Translations under genes and position numbers: made by a program
The notes under the pieces: generated by a model
The model's database searches: none
The model's input: the letters and a program-made list of their open reading frames with translations, nothing else
What the model was told of the DNA's origin: nothing
Shown here: positions 45,067 through 53,285 of the stretch, piece by piece
How the letters are laid out: each line of letters begins with the position of its first letter
Position numbering within the stretch: position 1 is the first letter of the stretch
Assembly (NCBI GenBank): GCA_964564625.1
Contig: CAZMBE010000002.1
Location: 76,266 to 140,265 of the forward strand
Direction of reading: 5' to 3'
DNA length: 64,000 bases
Origin: UBA2185 sp964564625
GTDB taxonomy: Bacteria > Desulfobacterota > Syntrophia > Syntrophales > UBA2185

Positions 45067-45732
45067 ATGAATAGACTAATTGGATACCTTCTCGCATTGT
45101 TATTTCTCATTTTCCCTATATCTGGGGAAGGGGTGGAGATGCCCAATGGGCAACCAACTCAAATCAGGACCAAAGTGAGATATGATTCAAAGATATCTGA
45201 CTCATTTTTTGCGGCTGCAAAGTGGAGCTACCCATGGTGGATCATCCAGCATGAGGACGGACATATTGAGAATACGATGGTAGGTACGACCGATAAAAAA
45301 GAACTTCCAAAACTGAAACACACCGCCAAATGTTTTACCTCTCACCAGGGAGAACACTGGATCAGGTTCTGCAATGCCGCATTGAATGCTGATGGCGATC
45401 TTGAGTTATTCATACATGATGAGTCCGCCTCATACTGGGATAACTTGAGAATACTAGTTAAAGACGGTGAATTCACTTCACAATACTGGACGGCATATCC
45501 CGGAGACAAAGGAGATGAAGGACTGATCTGGACCACTACAAGCCAAAGCCTGGTACTGAATAAGCGGAATTACCGCAAGGGGCACGAGGTAAGAGGAAGA
45601 ATTAAGTTTACATGCCTTCAGGAAGTAACCAATGTAAAATATAATGGGCGATTTCCACGCTCAATAACCATTCAAGGTGTATTTCAAACAGAAGTGGAGC
45701 AGCCAATCAAAGGAAAGATGGTCGGGATGTGA
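45067..45732 (+). CDS. Exported protein of unknown function
   Basis: A 221-residue protein with a signal peptide (LIGYLLALLFLIFPISGEG). The mature part has three cysteines, many Trp and Tyr, and beta-type stretches (AKWSYPWWIIQHEDGHIEN, DGDLELFIHDESASYWDNLR). No known family comes to mind. The start codon is directly preceded by a TATAAT box and no clear ribosome site. Confidence 0.6.
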   Translation: MNRLIGYLLALLFLIFPISGEGVEMPNGQPTQIRTKVRYDSKISDSFFAAAKWSYPWWIIQHEDGHIENTMVGTTDKKELPKLKHTAKCFTSHQGEHWIRFCNAALNADGDLELFIHDESASYWDNLRILVKDGEFTSQYWTAYPGDKGDEGLIWTTTSQSLVLNKRNYRKGHEVRGRIKFTCLQEVTNVKYNGRFPRSITIQGVFQTEVEQPIKGKMVGM

Positions 45733-45938
45733 AAGCGGCAATCTTGTGTATTCCTATATCATGTTTGATGTGTGTCGTGGAGGTTGGGTCTATAACTCTA
45801 AAAAAAGTAACATATTGTTCGCCACTACCGTGTGGATCATACATTATACATAGTGGCCTTTTTGCATGGAGCAAAGAAAAATCTATTTCCAATTTTGAAG
45901 CTTCTGGATCGCTCTCTATCTCACATTTCGTATCCTAA
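45729..45938 (+). CDS. Possible small exported protein or decayed gene
   Basis: A GTG at 45729 overlaps the previous stop by four bases (GTGA) and opens 69 codons with a hydrophobic, cysteine-containing start (AAILCIPISCLMCVVEVGS). After about 35 residues the sequence loses protein character, and another frame opens at 45832, so this may be a frameshifted remnant. Confidence 0.25.
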   Translation: MKAAILCIPISCLMCVVEVGSITLKKVTYCSPLPCGSYIIHSGLFAWSKEKSISNFEASGSLSISHFVS

Positions 45939-46157
45939 AGTATCGAAACGCGCATACCACCGACTTCCCTCCAAGGTGATTTTCACTAGCGATTCTAATA
46001 AATTTCCGGGTTGTGTTCATAATCAGGTTTACGCCACCGGATTGCTACAATGGATGATGGAATTCTCATATCCGAAATGAAACAGTACAATTTCACAATA
46101 ATAGTTTTACGCAACGTCAATCAAGTATGGAGGATAGTGGTGAGAAATTTTTTTAGT

Positions 46158-46178
46158 CGGTGAAAATCACCGATTTTT
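46158..46178 (+). terminator. Short terminator-like hairpin
   Basis: CGGTGA-AAA-TCACCG followed by ATTTTTG. The stem is only six pairs, so it may be weak. Confidence 0.4.
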
Positions 46179-46394
46179 GCCGATAACACGGGAAAGATAT
46201 ACCCGATGCGGTAGCGATCGCATGCGTCGAATCTCATGTAACCATTTGCAATAAAATTTAATTTTGCCTCAATGTGTGATTGAGATTCATTTGGTATAGT
46301 AATTGCTGTATGTTCAAAGCAAAAAGCCGCATATCTCCGGAATAAAATTGTAAAAAATAGGGGAGGTGATCATACGGAAAGGATATTATTAGTA

Positions 46395-46508
46395 ATGCAA
46401 TGGGTGGATTTTCTTTTAAAGCTTTTTAAGGACCGAATGTTCATAAGAAAAGAGGTAGTGTGTTTCGTGCCGATTACCAAAGGAGAGACGAGACGGAGTC
46501 TACGCTGA
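46395..46508 (+). CDS. Possible 37-residue small protein
   Basis: ATG at 46395, with AAAGGA eleven bases upstream, opens 37 codons: MQWVDFLLKLFKDRMFIRKE then VVCFVPITKGETRRSLR. The first half would be an amphipathic helix. No relatives recognised; support is weak. Confidence 0.25.
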   Translation: MQWVDFLLKLFKDRMFIRKEVVCFVPITKGETRRSLR

Positions 46509-46621
46509 ATGAGATAATGATCATTTCCGGCGTTATGTATGTGCAACAGCTTAGTCTTTTGCGCTGATTACGGATGCACAGTTTTTCACTATTCCCGGAT
46601 TCCCTCTACGCATGCTTATGA

Positions 46622-46653
46622 AATGGGGCAAAGGATTACTCCTTTGCCCCATT
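46622..46653. terminator. Perfect 13-bp hairpin
   Basis: AATGGGGCAAAGG and CCTTTGCCCCATT pair perfectly around ATTACT. Neither side has a full T-run, so terminator function is uncertain; it could be a processing or repeat element. Confidence 0.45.
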
Positions 46654-46679
46654 GAATTTAACGAATGAATGAACTGCTG

Positions 46680-46808
46680 CGAATGAACATGAAGCAGATT
46701 ATTGTTTCTGAAATTTTTCACTGCTTCATCCTTTGTTGCGAAACAGCGCCCACCTTTTTCTTTGCATACAGCAAGTGTGGTCTCAGCATCTTACCTGTTG
46801 CCATGATA
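46680..46808 (-). pseudogene. Frameshifted small gene remnant
   Basis: The minus strand encodes DAETTLAVCKEKGGRCFATK then DEAVKNFRNNN, clearly protein-like, but a TAA stands directly before it in frame. An ATG upstream (near 46804, MATGK) is in another frame and would join after a single-base shift. Either a real frameshift or a sequencing error; no family recognised. Confidence 0.35.
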
Positions 46809-47137
46809 ATTTACTGTATATTGATTGATAGGAAACAGTAAGTTTCGAATCGTTCAAATGAGTAATCATCTTTTGTGTAGAGGGGTTTTCCCCGACTTCC
46901 GTGGAGTGCTGATTATGCTTCACCACAGATACGGAACCTTTGTTAGTTGTTTTGAATGGGGTTTCTAATAGGATAATTTCCGTGATGTGTGTCCGCTTAT
47001 AGACAGAATATGGGATAAGAAAAAGAGCAGTGTAAAATAAAGCGAGCGAATGGGGAACATTGTTATTCTTTGTGGATTGAAAATTCTCCGCAGGTTGCTG
47101 CGGAGAGCTTCAATTTCTCAATGCGCATTGTTACAAT

Positions 47138-47632
47138 CTATTGCAATCGCTCTTCAATGCGCCGTGGATTGAATCCTGAAATCACTTCACCATCAATGAC
47201 AATGACGGGTACTGCTCTCCGTCCTGTGGTGCGGAATATTTCCTCTGCTTGCTTTCGATGTGTGTTGACATCGATTTCCTGATAAAATACTCCTTTTTGC
47301 GAAAGAAACTCTTTCGCCTGGCGGCAGTATGGTCAAGTCGAGTTCGTGTAAATAGTGACCTCCTTTTGCCGAACTGCAGGAGCATGCGCGCCTGTCGTTT
47401 TCTTTTCTGTTACGGTCGCCGGCTCTTCCGGGGCATAGGTGCTTTTTACTTCACCCTGGTGAACGGAAGCATCCGGAGGGGTATCGGATAAATAGACGTT
47501 TCCGTCCCTGTCCTTCCACTGATAAAGATCTCCAGCCTGAGCGTGAGAAATAAAGGTTAGATTTATTGCGATAACAAATACTAGCGGGCAAGTCGAGATT
47601 CCCACAATCATGCGAAAAAATTTTAGGTCCAT
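47138..47632 (-). CDS. Exported DUF4124-glutaredoxin protein, probable selenoprotein (UGA = Sec at codon 100)
   Basis: Reading through the TGA at 47333-47335 gives 164 residues. Residues 1-32 are a signal peptide (MIVGISTCPLVFVIAINLTF, cut after HAQA); next is a DUF4124 segment (DLYQWKDRDGNVYLSDTPPD), a Thr/Ala linker, and a full glutaredoxin domain: VTIYTNST-U-PYCRQAKEFL, then QEIDVNTHRKQAEEIF, the cis-proline block RAVPVIVIDG and ISGFNPRRIEERLQ before a TAG stop. The TGA replaces the first cysteine of the CPYC active site, and a bacterial-SECIS-like hairpin lies 22 bases after it. Everything after the TGA is conserved glutaredoxin, which argues against decay. Start ATG 47632 has GAGGAG upstream. 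Likely a periplasmic or membrane-linked thiol oxidoreductase. selA, selB and selC are outside the window. Confidence 0.85.
47299..47317 (-). promoter_or_regulatory. Bacterial-SECIS-like hairpin after the in-frame UGA
   Basis: On the minus strand GCGAAAG-AGTTT-CTTTCGC forms a perfect 7-bp stem with a 5-base loop. The loop starts 22 bases after the UGA and has G as its second base. This meets the published bacterial SECIS model (16-37 bases from UGA to loop, 3-14-base loop, a G in the first two loop bases). Confidence 0.7.
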
Positions 47633-47899
47633 GCGTTTCTCTCCTCTGAGATTGTTTATTTCACATATTGTTTTAAAAAGACTATACACACAGTATGCCA
47701 TATCGTAAATTCGCCTTCTTATCGAAGGAAGGGAGATATCTTTTTAGTTCTCATATGCATATAGAGTTCTTGCTGTATTTTAAATGAACGCAGTATGTAT
47801 GTACGTATGAAATCATGCAAGTAATTAAACTTTCCGAACCCGAATAAGGAGTTGAATATACCTTAGAAGGATCACTGCAATAGCGTGCAGACGGCAACC

Positions 47900-48037
47900 A
47901 TGGCGATAAAATGGCCCAAGGCTTTTCTTGAGGGTTTCCATCTGGATAAGTTCGCCGATGTGGAGGAAATAAAGACTGTACAGAGATATTGGCATGGTAG
48001 TCTTTCCAAAAAATCCATCAAAGCAGGTCATGAGTAG
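47900..48037 (+). CDS. Possible small protein or remnant, 45 codons
   Basis: The frame reads MAIKWPKAFLEGFHLDKFAD then VEEIKTVQRYWHGSL and so on to a TAG at 48037; it is open further upstream to 47863 and has a protein-like composition, but no ribosome site. It may be the tail of a lost gene. A strong hairpin follows 29 bases after the stop. Confidence 0.3.
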   Translation: MAIKWPKAFLEGFHLDKFADVEEIKTVQRYWHGSLSKKSIKAGHE

Positions 48038-48065
48038 CTGAAATGTCGATTCCAGTTCCAAGAGG

Positions 48066-48098
48066 GGAAGTATTCCCCAGGGAGAGGGGAATACTTCC
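48066..48098. terminator. Strong hairpin after the 47.9 kb frame
   Basis: GGAAGTATTCCCC and GGGGAATACTTCC form a perfect 13-bp stem with a 7-base loop. No T-run follows, so it may be a repeat-type element rather than a terminator. Confidence 0.4.
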
Positions 48099-48521
48099 TC
48101 AGCAGGGCAGAAATATTTTTCGGCATCATTTTAGAAAGATGCTGTTATTACATAGTCATACACATTTTCTGTTCTGGAATATATTTTGCAGCAGTTTCTT
48201 TTCCATGAGCACGAGAATGTAATAAAAATCTTGACGTTAGGCACACGGTTAAGTATAATCAAACCATAATTAATCTCCGCATCAAGCTGAATCCTGTATG
48301 AGAAACGGATATAAGGAGGCGGCGTCGAAAAAAGTATTCAAGAAATTAACCCCCACTATGCACATCAGAAAGAATAAACGTAATAGGTATAGTACAGATG
48401 CTCTGATACAGATGACGTGATATGCGAACAGTTTTTTCAAGAAATGGCTGTGTATACTAATAATATTGACAATATTTTTATAGTATAGACAATTAAGGAA
48501 TACATTACGATACGCTACAGG

Positions 48522-48695
48522 GTGCCTCTCACGATTGTCTTATTATTTTTCCTTGTGGGAATAGCTATTGCCCTTTCTGCAACCGAAGAGAGGATACCAC
48601 CTCCGGGAACCTCTCATTTCAAGTATAGAGAGCCGAAAGCTCCACCGAATATTTTGACTTTAATGATAGGAGGGTTTTCTAATACATTTAATTGA
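48522..48695 (+). CDS. Small membrane-anchored or exported peptide, 57 residues
   Basis: From a GTG at 48522 the frame encodes a hydrophobic segment (PLTIVLLFFLVGIAIALSA) and a polar tail (TEERIPPPGTSHFKYREPKA, ending GGFSNTFN). This is the plan of a small anchored or secreted peptide. The GTG lacks a proper ribosome site; AAGGA lies before an in-frame ATT 21 bases further upstream, so the true start is uncertain. No family known to me. Confidence 0.4.
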   Translation: MPLTIVLLFFLVGIAIALSATEERIPPPGTSHFKYREPKAPPNILTLMIGGFSNTFN

Positions 48696-48825
48696 AAGAA
48701 AATACCAGTCGATTTAAATTCTATATGAGGAAGGGGGTGAGACTGTTATTGGTTCTTTCGAGAACTTGTAGCTTATTAGAATCAATTTTACGATAACCTA
48801 TGTAGTATATAAAAGGAGGTAGATT

Positions 48826-49713
48826 ATGAAAAAAAAGGCAGTTGGAGTAATGATCTGTTTATTTTCTCTGTTTATTGTCACCACGGCTTTCGCAAGCCTC
48901 GCGCAATTTGCAGGCGACTGGGAAAATGTTAACCCGAATACAAGAGGTGTCACCGCCCTAAAGATCACTGTGAGCGGAACAAACGTCAAAGTCCATGCAT
49001 GGGGTCAATGTCATCCCACTGATTGTGATTGGGGGAATATGCAGGCATATGCATACGGGCCAAATGTAAGCAGCAACCTCGCAGCAACTGCACAGGCGGT
49101 CTCAGTTGTTCATAAGGAAAGTTTCGCAGAGAGATTGATGATATTACGTTCTTCGGGGACTCAACTCCAGGCGGCGACCTATACGCGATTCACCGATACG
49201 AGTGGTCGGACAGCCTATGCGGATGTGGAAACGTTTAAACGTAAAGTTACTCCACCCCTGAGTGAGGATTGTGTTTCCTTTAACCCTGACACAGCAACAG
49301 TTAAAAAGATCAATAATAGCTGGAAAATCGTAGACGGCAGTCACTGGATGTTTGATTTCAAAAATAATCAGGCTGCGGCGGTCAAGTCATTAGCGGTCAT
49401 CAAGTTTTACAAGATGAACCGCTCCTGCTTTGTCGGGCGTCCGGATCCTTCCTTTACTTATCTCTTGGTCGGGAACAACGCTCCTGTCGGCAATATGAGC
49501 GGCCAGGATTGTATCACATTTAATCCAAATGCCATCGAGGTGAAGGAAGTTGGCGGTCGCTGGAAGATTGTACAAGGAAATATGTGGATGTATGATTTTG
49601 AAAACAAGAAAGCCGAAGCATATCAGGCTTTCAACATAATCAAGAAGTACGGCTTCACCAATCAGTGCTTCGTGGCAAGACCGAATCCGCCTTTCCACTA
49701 TCTGCACAAATAA
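48826..49713 (+). CDS. Exported protein with a tandem 70-residue repeat
   Basis: A 295-residue protein with a signal peptide (AVGVMICLFSLFIVTTAFA). Residues 25-140 form a domain starting LAQFAGDWENVNPNTRGVTA, like small lipocalin-type domains. The rest is two copies of a 70-residue unit: first EDCVSFNPDTATVKKINNSW at about 146, then QDCITFNPNAIEVKEVGGRW at about 226; each has two cysteines, SHWMFDF or NMWMYDF, and ends in RPDPSFTYL or RPNPPFHYL. The paired cysteines suggest a disulfide per repeat. AAGGAGG start site and a strong terminator mark it as a single-gene unit. Function unknown. Confidence 0.8.
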   Translation: MKKKAVGVMICLFSLFIVTTAFASLAQFAGDWENVNPNTRGVTALKITVSGTNVKVHAWGQCHPTDCDWGNMQAYAYGPNVSSNLAATAQAVSVVHKESFAERLMILRSSGTQLQAATYTRFTDTSGRTAYADVETFKRKVTPPLSEDCVSFNPDTATVKKINNSWKIVDGSHWMFDFKNNQAAAVKSLAVIKFYKMNRSCFVGRPDPSFTYLLVGNNAPVGNMSGQDCITFNPNAIEVKEVGGRWKIVQGNMWMYDFENKKAEAYQAFNIIKKYGFTNQCFVARPNPPFHYLHK

Positions 49714-49723
49714 CCTCATAATC

Positions 49724-49767
49724 AATGACCCCCCAGTGTAAAGCACGGGGGGTCATTTCTTTTTTTT
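49724..49767 (+). terminator. Rho-independent terminator
   Basis: AATGACCCCCC pairs perfectly with GGGGGGTCATT around a 12-base loop and runs into TTTCTTTTTTTT. It ends the repeat-protein gene. Confidence 0.9.
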
Positions 49768-49786
49768 CAAAGTCCTGAGTATTTTC

Positions 49787-50707
49787 TTAATTTGAAGAAA
49801 TCACAACTTTGGCGTCGCTCAGATAATTATTGCCGTGCATGGTGGTCTCCCGGATCGCGCGGACGCCATCGGGTCCTATGACGATCATATTCTCTTTCGT
49901 GACATCATCCACAGGGATGACTACCACATTTTCGCCAATATAGGGATTTTTCTTAGCCTGGTCCTCATTGTCTGCGTAACGTACAACACCGAAACTTCGA
50001 ATTACTTTCGGAGTTACATTCTTGACAGAATAGACGGTAATTCGTTTGTTTTCACCCGTCACGGTAATGATGACAGGAAGCAATTGCCGTTCAAATGGTC
50101 GTCCCTCGAGAGTAAAAATCACCCCCGTTACCGGTTTGCTCGAATCGTATTTTATGCTTTTTGGGGGGGGGGTTGGCGGGGGGGCGATGGGTATCGTTTG
50201 AGGAGTCAGCCTGTCGCCGGGAACATAACGAGGTTCACTTCTATGGCCTATGTTTAAAGCGGTGATGAGAGACGAATCCATACTGCAACCTCCCACATTC
50301 ATGCTCAGACAAACCCGCATCTCCACAGTTGCAAGAGGAACATTTTCTTCCCATTTGACTTCTCTCTTTACAATCTGGGCGCCCCTAATAACTCCTTCCA
50401 CACGGCTGTTTATAATGTCTTCTTTTAGCATGAGATTCTCGACTGTAGTTGTGGAGTCTATCCTTACACCTTTGAGGGTCTCCAGGAGAGTCCTCTGAGC
50501 AACAAGTTCAGCCGCCCTCAGGGACTTTAACCGGTCCTTCACCTTATTGCCGCTCGGATCGGCCGTTCCGTTGCCGACGGCGCTGATATACCCATTAACC
50601 CAGTTAATTTCACCGGATTTCATCTCTTGCGCTGAAAGGTTGTGCGCGAGGCAAACAGACAATGCGACAACAATTATTCCCGCAAAAAAGATTATTCTCC
50701 TCGTCAT
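49787..50707 (-). CDS. Exported LPP20-like protein
   Basis: A 306-residue protein with a signal peptide (IIFFAGIIVVALSVCLAHNL). The mature N-terminal part (EINWVNGYISAVGNGTADPS, then RLKSLRAAELVAQRTLLETL and VEGVIRGAQIVKREV) follows the LPP20/FlgT-N pattern of surface and flagellar-associated proteins. A run of Pro (PIAPPPTPPPKS, near 175) joins a second beta domain of unknown type. It is the third gene of the exported-protein operon. No flagellar genes are nearby. Confidence 0.65.
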   Translation of the reverse strand: MTRRIIFFAGIIVVALSVCLAHNLSAQEMKSGEINWVNGYISAVGNGTADPSGNKVKDRLKSLRAAELVAQRTLLETLKGVRIDSTTTVENLMLKEDIINSRVEGVIRGAQIVKREVKWEENVPLATVEMRVCLSMNVGGCSMDSSLITALNIGHRSEPRYVPGDRLTPQTIPIAPPPTPPPKSIKYDSSKPVTGVIFTLEGRPFERQLLPVIITVTGENKRITVYSVKNVTPKVIRSFGVVRYADNEDQAKKNPYIGENVVVIPVDDVTKENMIVIGPDGVRAIRETTMHGNNYLSDAKVVISSN

Positions 50708-50814
50708 TTTTACCTCCTGGTGAGAACCCCCATTTAGACCCTTAATTGACTTTTATTGAAAAGCACCTCTGCTTCCCGAACTCGCCCGATTATCTTTATC
50801 CTCCTGTGCCACCG

Positions 50815-51783
50815 TCACTGGGTCGGCTGCGTTTTGGGTATCTGCTGATTGGGATCTTGTATTACGGGGGGCTGTCCCTCCGGCGTTTGTACCACGGCAG
50901 GTTCTGAGACGGTGGGTTGGGATACATAAGGATCGCTTGGAGTCGTATAAGTCGTCATGGGAGGCTGAGCCGTCAGAGTAGACCCTGTAATGGCAAAAAA
51001 TTGCGTCTTTTCCCTGGAGGTGTTTCCAGTGCTATCGGTAGCTTGGACGACAGCCTTATAGTTCCCGTTAACCAGATTGAAGGTTTTCGATGTTCCCTCC
51101 CAGCTTCTTCCCGTTGGAGTTGCAGAATCCTGCTCGACAAGGTTGCCCATATTATCGAAAATCTTGAAGGTAACCCCGCTCAATGACTTGTCGTCGCTTG
51201 CCCTCGTGCTTATGGTTACACCGTCCGTTCCGACGCGTTTGACGATAATATCGCCAAGAACAGGCGCCTGATCGAAACGATCCATAACGCCGATAACCCT
51301 GTCCAGTATTTCAACAGTTGTGCCGCCCGTAGTCGTTCCCGTCGTCTGTGTCGATGGTGATGTCAACTTGTCCTTGCCCCAATCATCCTCGTCTTTTCTG
51401 GCTTTCACGACCTGTATCTTCCCTGAAACCAGATCGCTTTTAAGCCTAGCGTCGTCTTCCAGCTGAATGACATAGGCTAAAGTTTCTTCTGCAAATGAAG
51501 GGTCAAGTTCAACGACCGCGTTCACCTCACCGGAATACCCATCACGGGTCCTCCTGTTGTCATATTCGTCCACCTTGATCTCTTTTTGCTCCCTGCCAGC
51601 GAAAATTTTCACCATCACCACGGGGTTTTCCGATTGCCAGGCTACACGGAAGCGTACGGTCCGACTGACGTATGTTTCGTCATGGCTGACAACGGCCGGC
51701 TTTCTTGCGGCGTATGCGCCACAGGGAGACAGTAGAAGTATTGCCAATATTGTTATTACCAATCGTAAAAGTTGCCGTTTCAT
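50815..51783 (-). CDS. Exported protein with Ig-like fold segment and Pro/Gln/Thr-rich tail
   Basis: A 322-residue protein with a signal peptide ending AYAARKP. The middle (about 170-265) has the bacterial Ig-like pattern TISTRASDDKSLSGVTFKIF and NLVNGNYKAVVQATDSTGNT. Between and after lie low-complexity linkers rich in Thr, Gly, Pro and Gln (the last 55 residues). Second gene of the exported-protein operon, 38 bases after the first. Function unknown; it may bind a surface structure. Confidence 0.65.
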   Translation of the reverse strand: MKRQLLRLVITILAILLLSPCGAYAARKPAVVSHDETYVSRTVRFRVAWQSENPVVMVKIFAGREQKEIKVDEYDNRRTRDGYSGEVNAVVELDPSFAEETLAYVIQLEDDARLKSDLVSGKIQVVKARKDEDDWGKDKLTSPSTQTTGTTTGGTTVEILDRVIGVMDRFDQAPVLGDIIVKRVGTDGVTISTRASDDKSLSGVTFKIFDNMGNLVEQDSATPTGRSWEGTSKTFNLVNGNYKAVVQATDSTGNTSREKTQFFAITGSTLTAQPPMTTYTTPSDPYVSQPTVSEPAVVQTPEGQPPVIQDPNQQIPKTQPTQ

Positions 51784-51821
51784 TTTACAACTCCTTTTAT
51801 TGGATAGAATTGCTCCTGTTA

Positions 51822-52937
51822 TTACAAATCATCTGGCATTATCTGTTTTATATTAAAAGATTCATCCACAAGGGAAATTCTGGCTTCCCATTTATTTGGC
51901 TGCAAGGTGTCGGAAAGTTCGGCGTCAATGATGGCAATATTGATCTTTTGCCTGATTATCTTGTCGGTCAGAGGATCAAGCCTTGAATAGACCACCCCGC
52001 TGAAATTCTGGCAGTCTTCTATTTTCGGGAAACCTGGGAAGGCGATGGTGAGGGACTTTCTCTTGGGGTCTGTTGACTTCAGTTCCACGATCCAGGTTGC
52101 TACCATGTCCCGGCTGGCGGCATCGGCACGATCACATGACCAGAGAAGGTTTCGCGGCAGGGACTTACTGGCACCGGGTTCTATTCTCTGCAATCTGGCC
52201 TTGGCGAATAGATGGGCTTTGGAAAAGTCAACAACCTTGTCCAGTTCCAGGGCGATGTTTCCGGAATCCTGCACGGAATATGACTTGGGATCAATCATAT
52301 GCAGTTTGTAGGCCACAACCAGCCCCTCTCCTTCTGTCCCTCTCCTTGCTTGAGACCCCGCTTCGGCCAAAGCGGACGCGGTTCCTATTTTTGTCCCCGC
52401 TGCTGCCTGGATCCCTGCCTTACTGGATTTTTCTTCTTTCATTTTAAAATTTGCCAGGCGCAGAGCCTCGGTGATGTATGGGATTTTCAGTTCAAAGGGT
52501 ATGTCCGCAAGCGAAACGGGAGTAATTATTTCTACACCTTCCATAGCTGCTTTTTTGACGCTTCCACCGGAAGCACCTACTTGTCCACCAGGTCCGATAA
52601 TGCTCTGCCCTCCAAGACCGATACCGAGATTATAGGCAAAATCCTGCTGGACATTGTTGAAGGATTTCTCTTTCTTGATACGAATGTCTTCCGCTGACGG
52701 GTCTTCAACAGGGCCGAATTGTTTCGACCACGCGCAACCTATGTAATGGCGATCCACTGGCTTCTTGGGAATGAAATACTCTTTTTCTGTGACACCCTCT
52801 ATTCCCTTCCGATGGCTTTCCATAGCCGTGCCCGATGTTGATACACAGCCCATAAAGACCATTGCGACCATCAAGAGCATGGTAATCATGCAATTTGTTA
52901 TGAGGCTGGTGGTTGTTTTGTAAATCCTATTTCCCAT
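51822..52937 (-). CDS. Lipoprotein of unknown function
   Basis: A 371-residue lipoprotein: signal with lipobox FMGC (MLLMVAMVFMGCVSTSGTAM). The mature part has no family that I recognise; it includes a Gly-rich stretch (GIGLGGQSIIGPGGQVGASG) and helical parts with AGIQAAAGTKIGTASALAEA. It is the first gene of a three-gene operon of exported proteins and follows two tandem promoters, with a leader of about 220-290 bases. A trimeric or ring-forming envelope complex is possible but only guessed. Confidence 0.6.
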   Translation of the reverse strand: MGNRIYKTTTSLITNCMITMLLMVAMVFMGCVSTSGTAMESHRKGIEGVTEKEYFIPKKPVDRHYIGCAWSKQFGPVEDPSAEDIRIKKEKSFNNVQQDFAYNLGIGLGGQSIIGPGGQVGASGGSVKKAAMEGVEIITPVSLADIPFELKIPYITEALRLANFKMKEEKSSKAGIQAAAGTKIGTASALAEAGSQARRGTEGEGLVVAYKLHMIDPKSYSVQDSGNIALELDKVVDFSKAHLFAKARLQRIEPGASKSLPRNLLWSCDRADAASRDMVATWIVELKSTDPKRKSLTIAFPGFPKIEDCQNFSGVVYSRLDPLTDKIIRQKINIAIIDAELSDTLQPNKWEARISLVDESFNIKQIMPDDL

Positions 52938-53166
52938 GGTTGAACCTCCTAAAAAACGTTACCATTACGAAAACTTCAGAATTTATTGACGGGTTCTTTT
53001 TTTTACGCCGAAACAACCGGCTTCATAACTGCTGATTTCACAGATGCAAAATCGTTGTGCCCTGTAATGGACAGACAATTTAAGGAACTCTACGGAAGCC
53101 GTACAGGGAAAGATCCGTAAGAGTTATGGTCACACGAGTCATTATTAATTACTCATATAGATCAAT

Positions 53167-53195
53167 TATTTATCTCAAGTGATTCTGCTTGTCAA
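53167..53195 (-). promoter_or_regulatory. Second (downstream) promoter of the exported-protein operon
   Basis: On the minus strand: TTGACA, 17 bases, TAAATA, predicting a start near 53160. The -10 is imperfect. Confidence 0.4.
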
Positions 53196-53233
53196 GTATC
53201 TCTTTGGGAAAAATCCCTCCTTGCTATTGGATA

Positions 53234-53262
53234 AGTATAGGTGAGGCATTTTTGTATGTCAA
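53234..53262 (-). promoter_or_regulatory. Strong sigma-70 promoter of the exported-protein operon
   Basis: On the minus strand: TTGACA, 17 bases, TATACT. It lies just after the end of dinB and points to the lipoprotein gene, with a leader of nearly 290 bases. No other gene lies in 52938-53285. Confidence 0.65.
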
Positions 53263-53285
53263 TATAAACTATAGGCTCATACATT

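Larger units (their letters stand above)
46081..47137. other. Gene-poor region with hairpins and remnants
   Basis: No intact gene larger than 40 codons. It contains a terminator (46158-46178), a 37-codon frame (46395-46508), a 13-bp hairpin (46622-46653) and the remains of a small minus-strand gene (46680-46808). Confidence 0.5.
47633..48521. other. Gene-poor region
   Basis: Apart from the doubtful frame at 47900-48037 and a hairpin at 48066-48098, nothing gene-like was seen. An AAGGAGG at about 48314 is not followed by a usable start codon. Confidence 0.45.

Noticed and set aside
45832..46080. 82-codon plus-strand frame
   Set aside because: It overlaps the frame at 45729 and lacks a ribosome site; may be part of the same decayed gene but cannot be supported.
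47182..47385. 67-codon minus-strand frame overlapping the glutaredoxin domain
   Set aside because: It is in another frame; the Sec-readthrough frame carries all conserved glutaredoxin residues.
47825..48061. 78-codon minus-strand frame
   Set aside because: It is antisense to the more protein-like plus-strand frame at 47900 and has no ribosome site.
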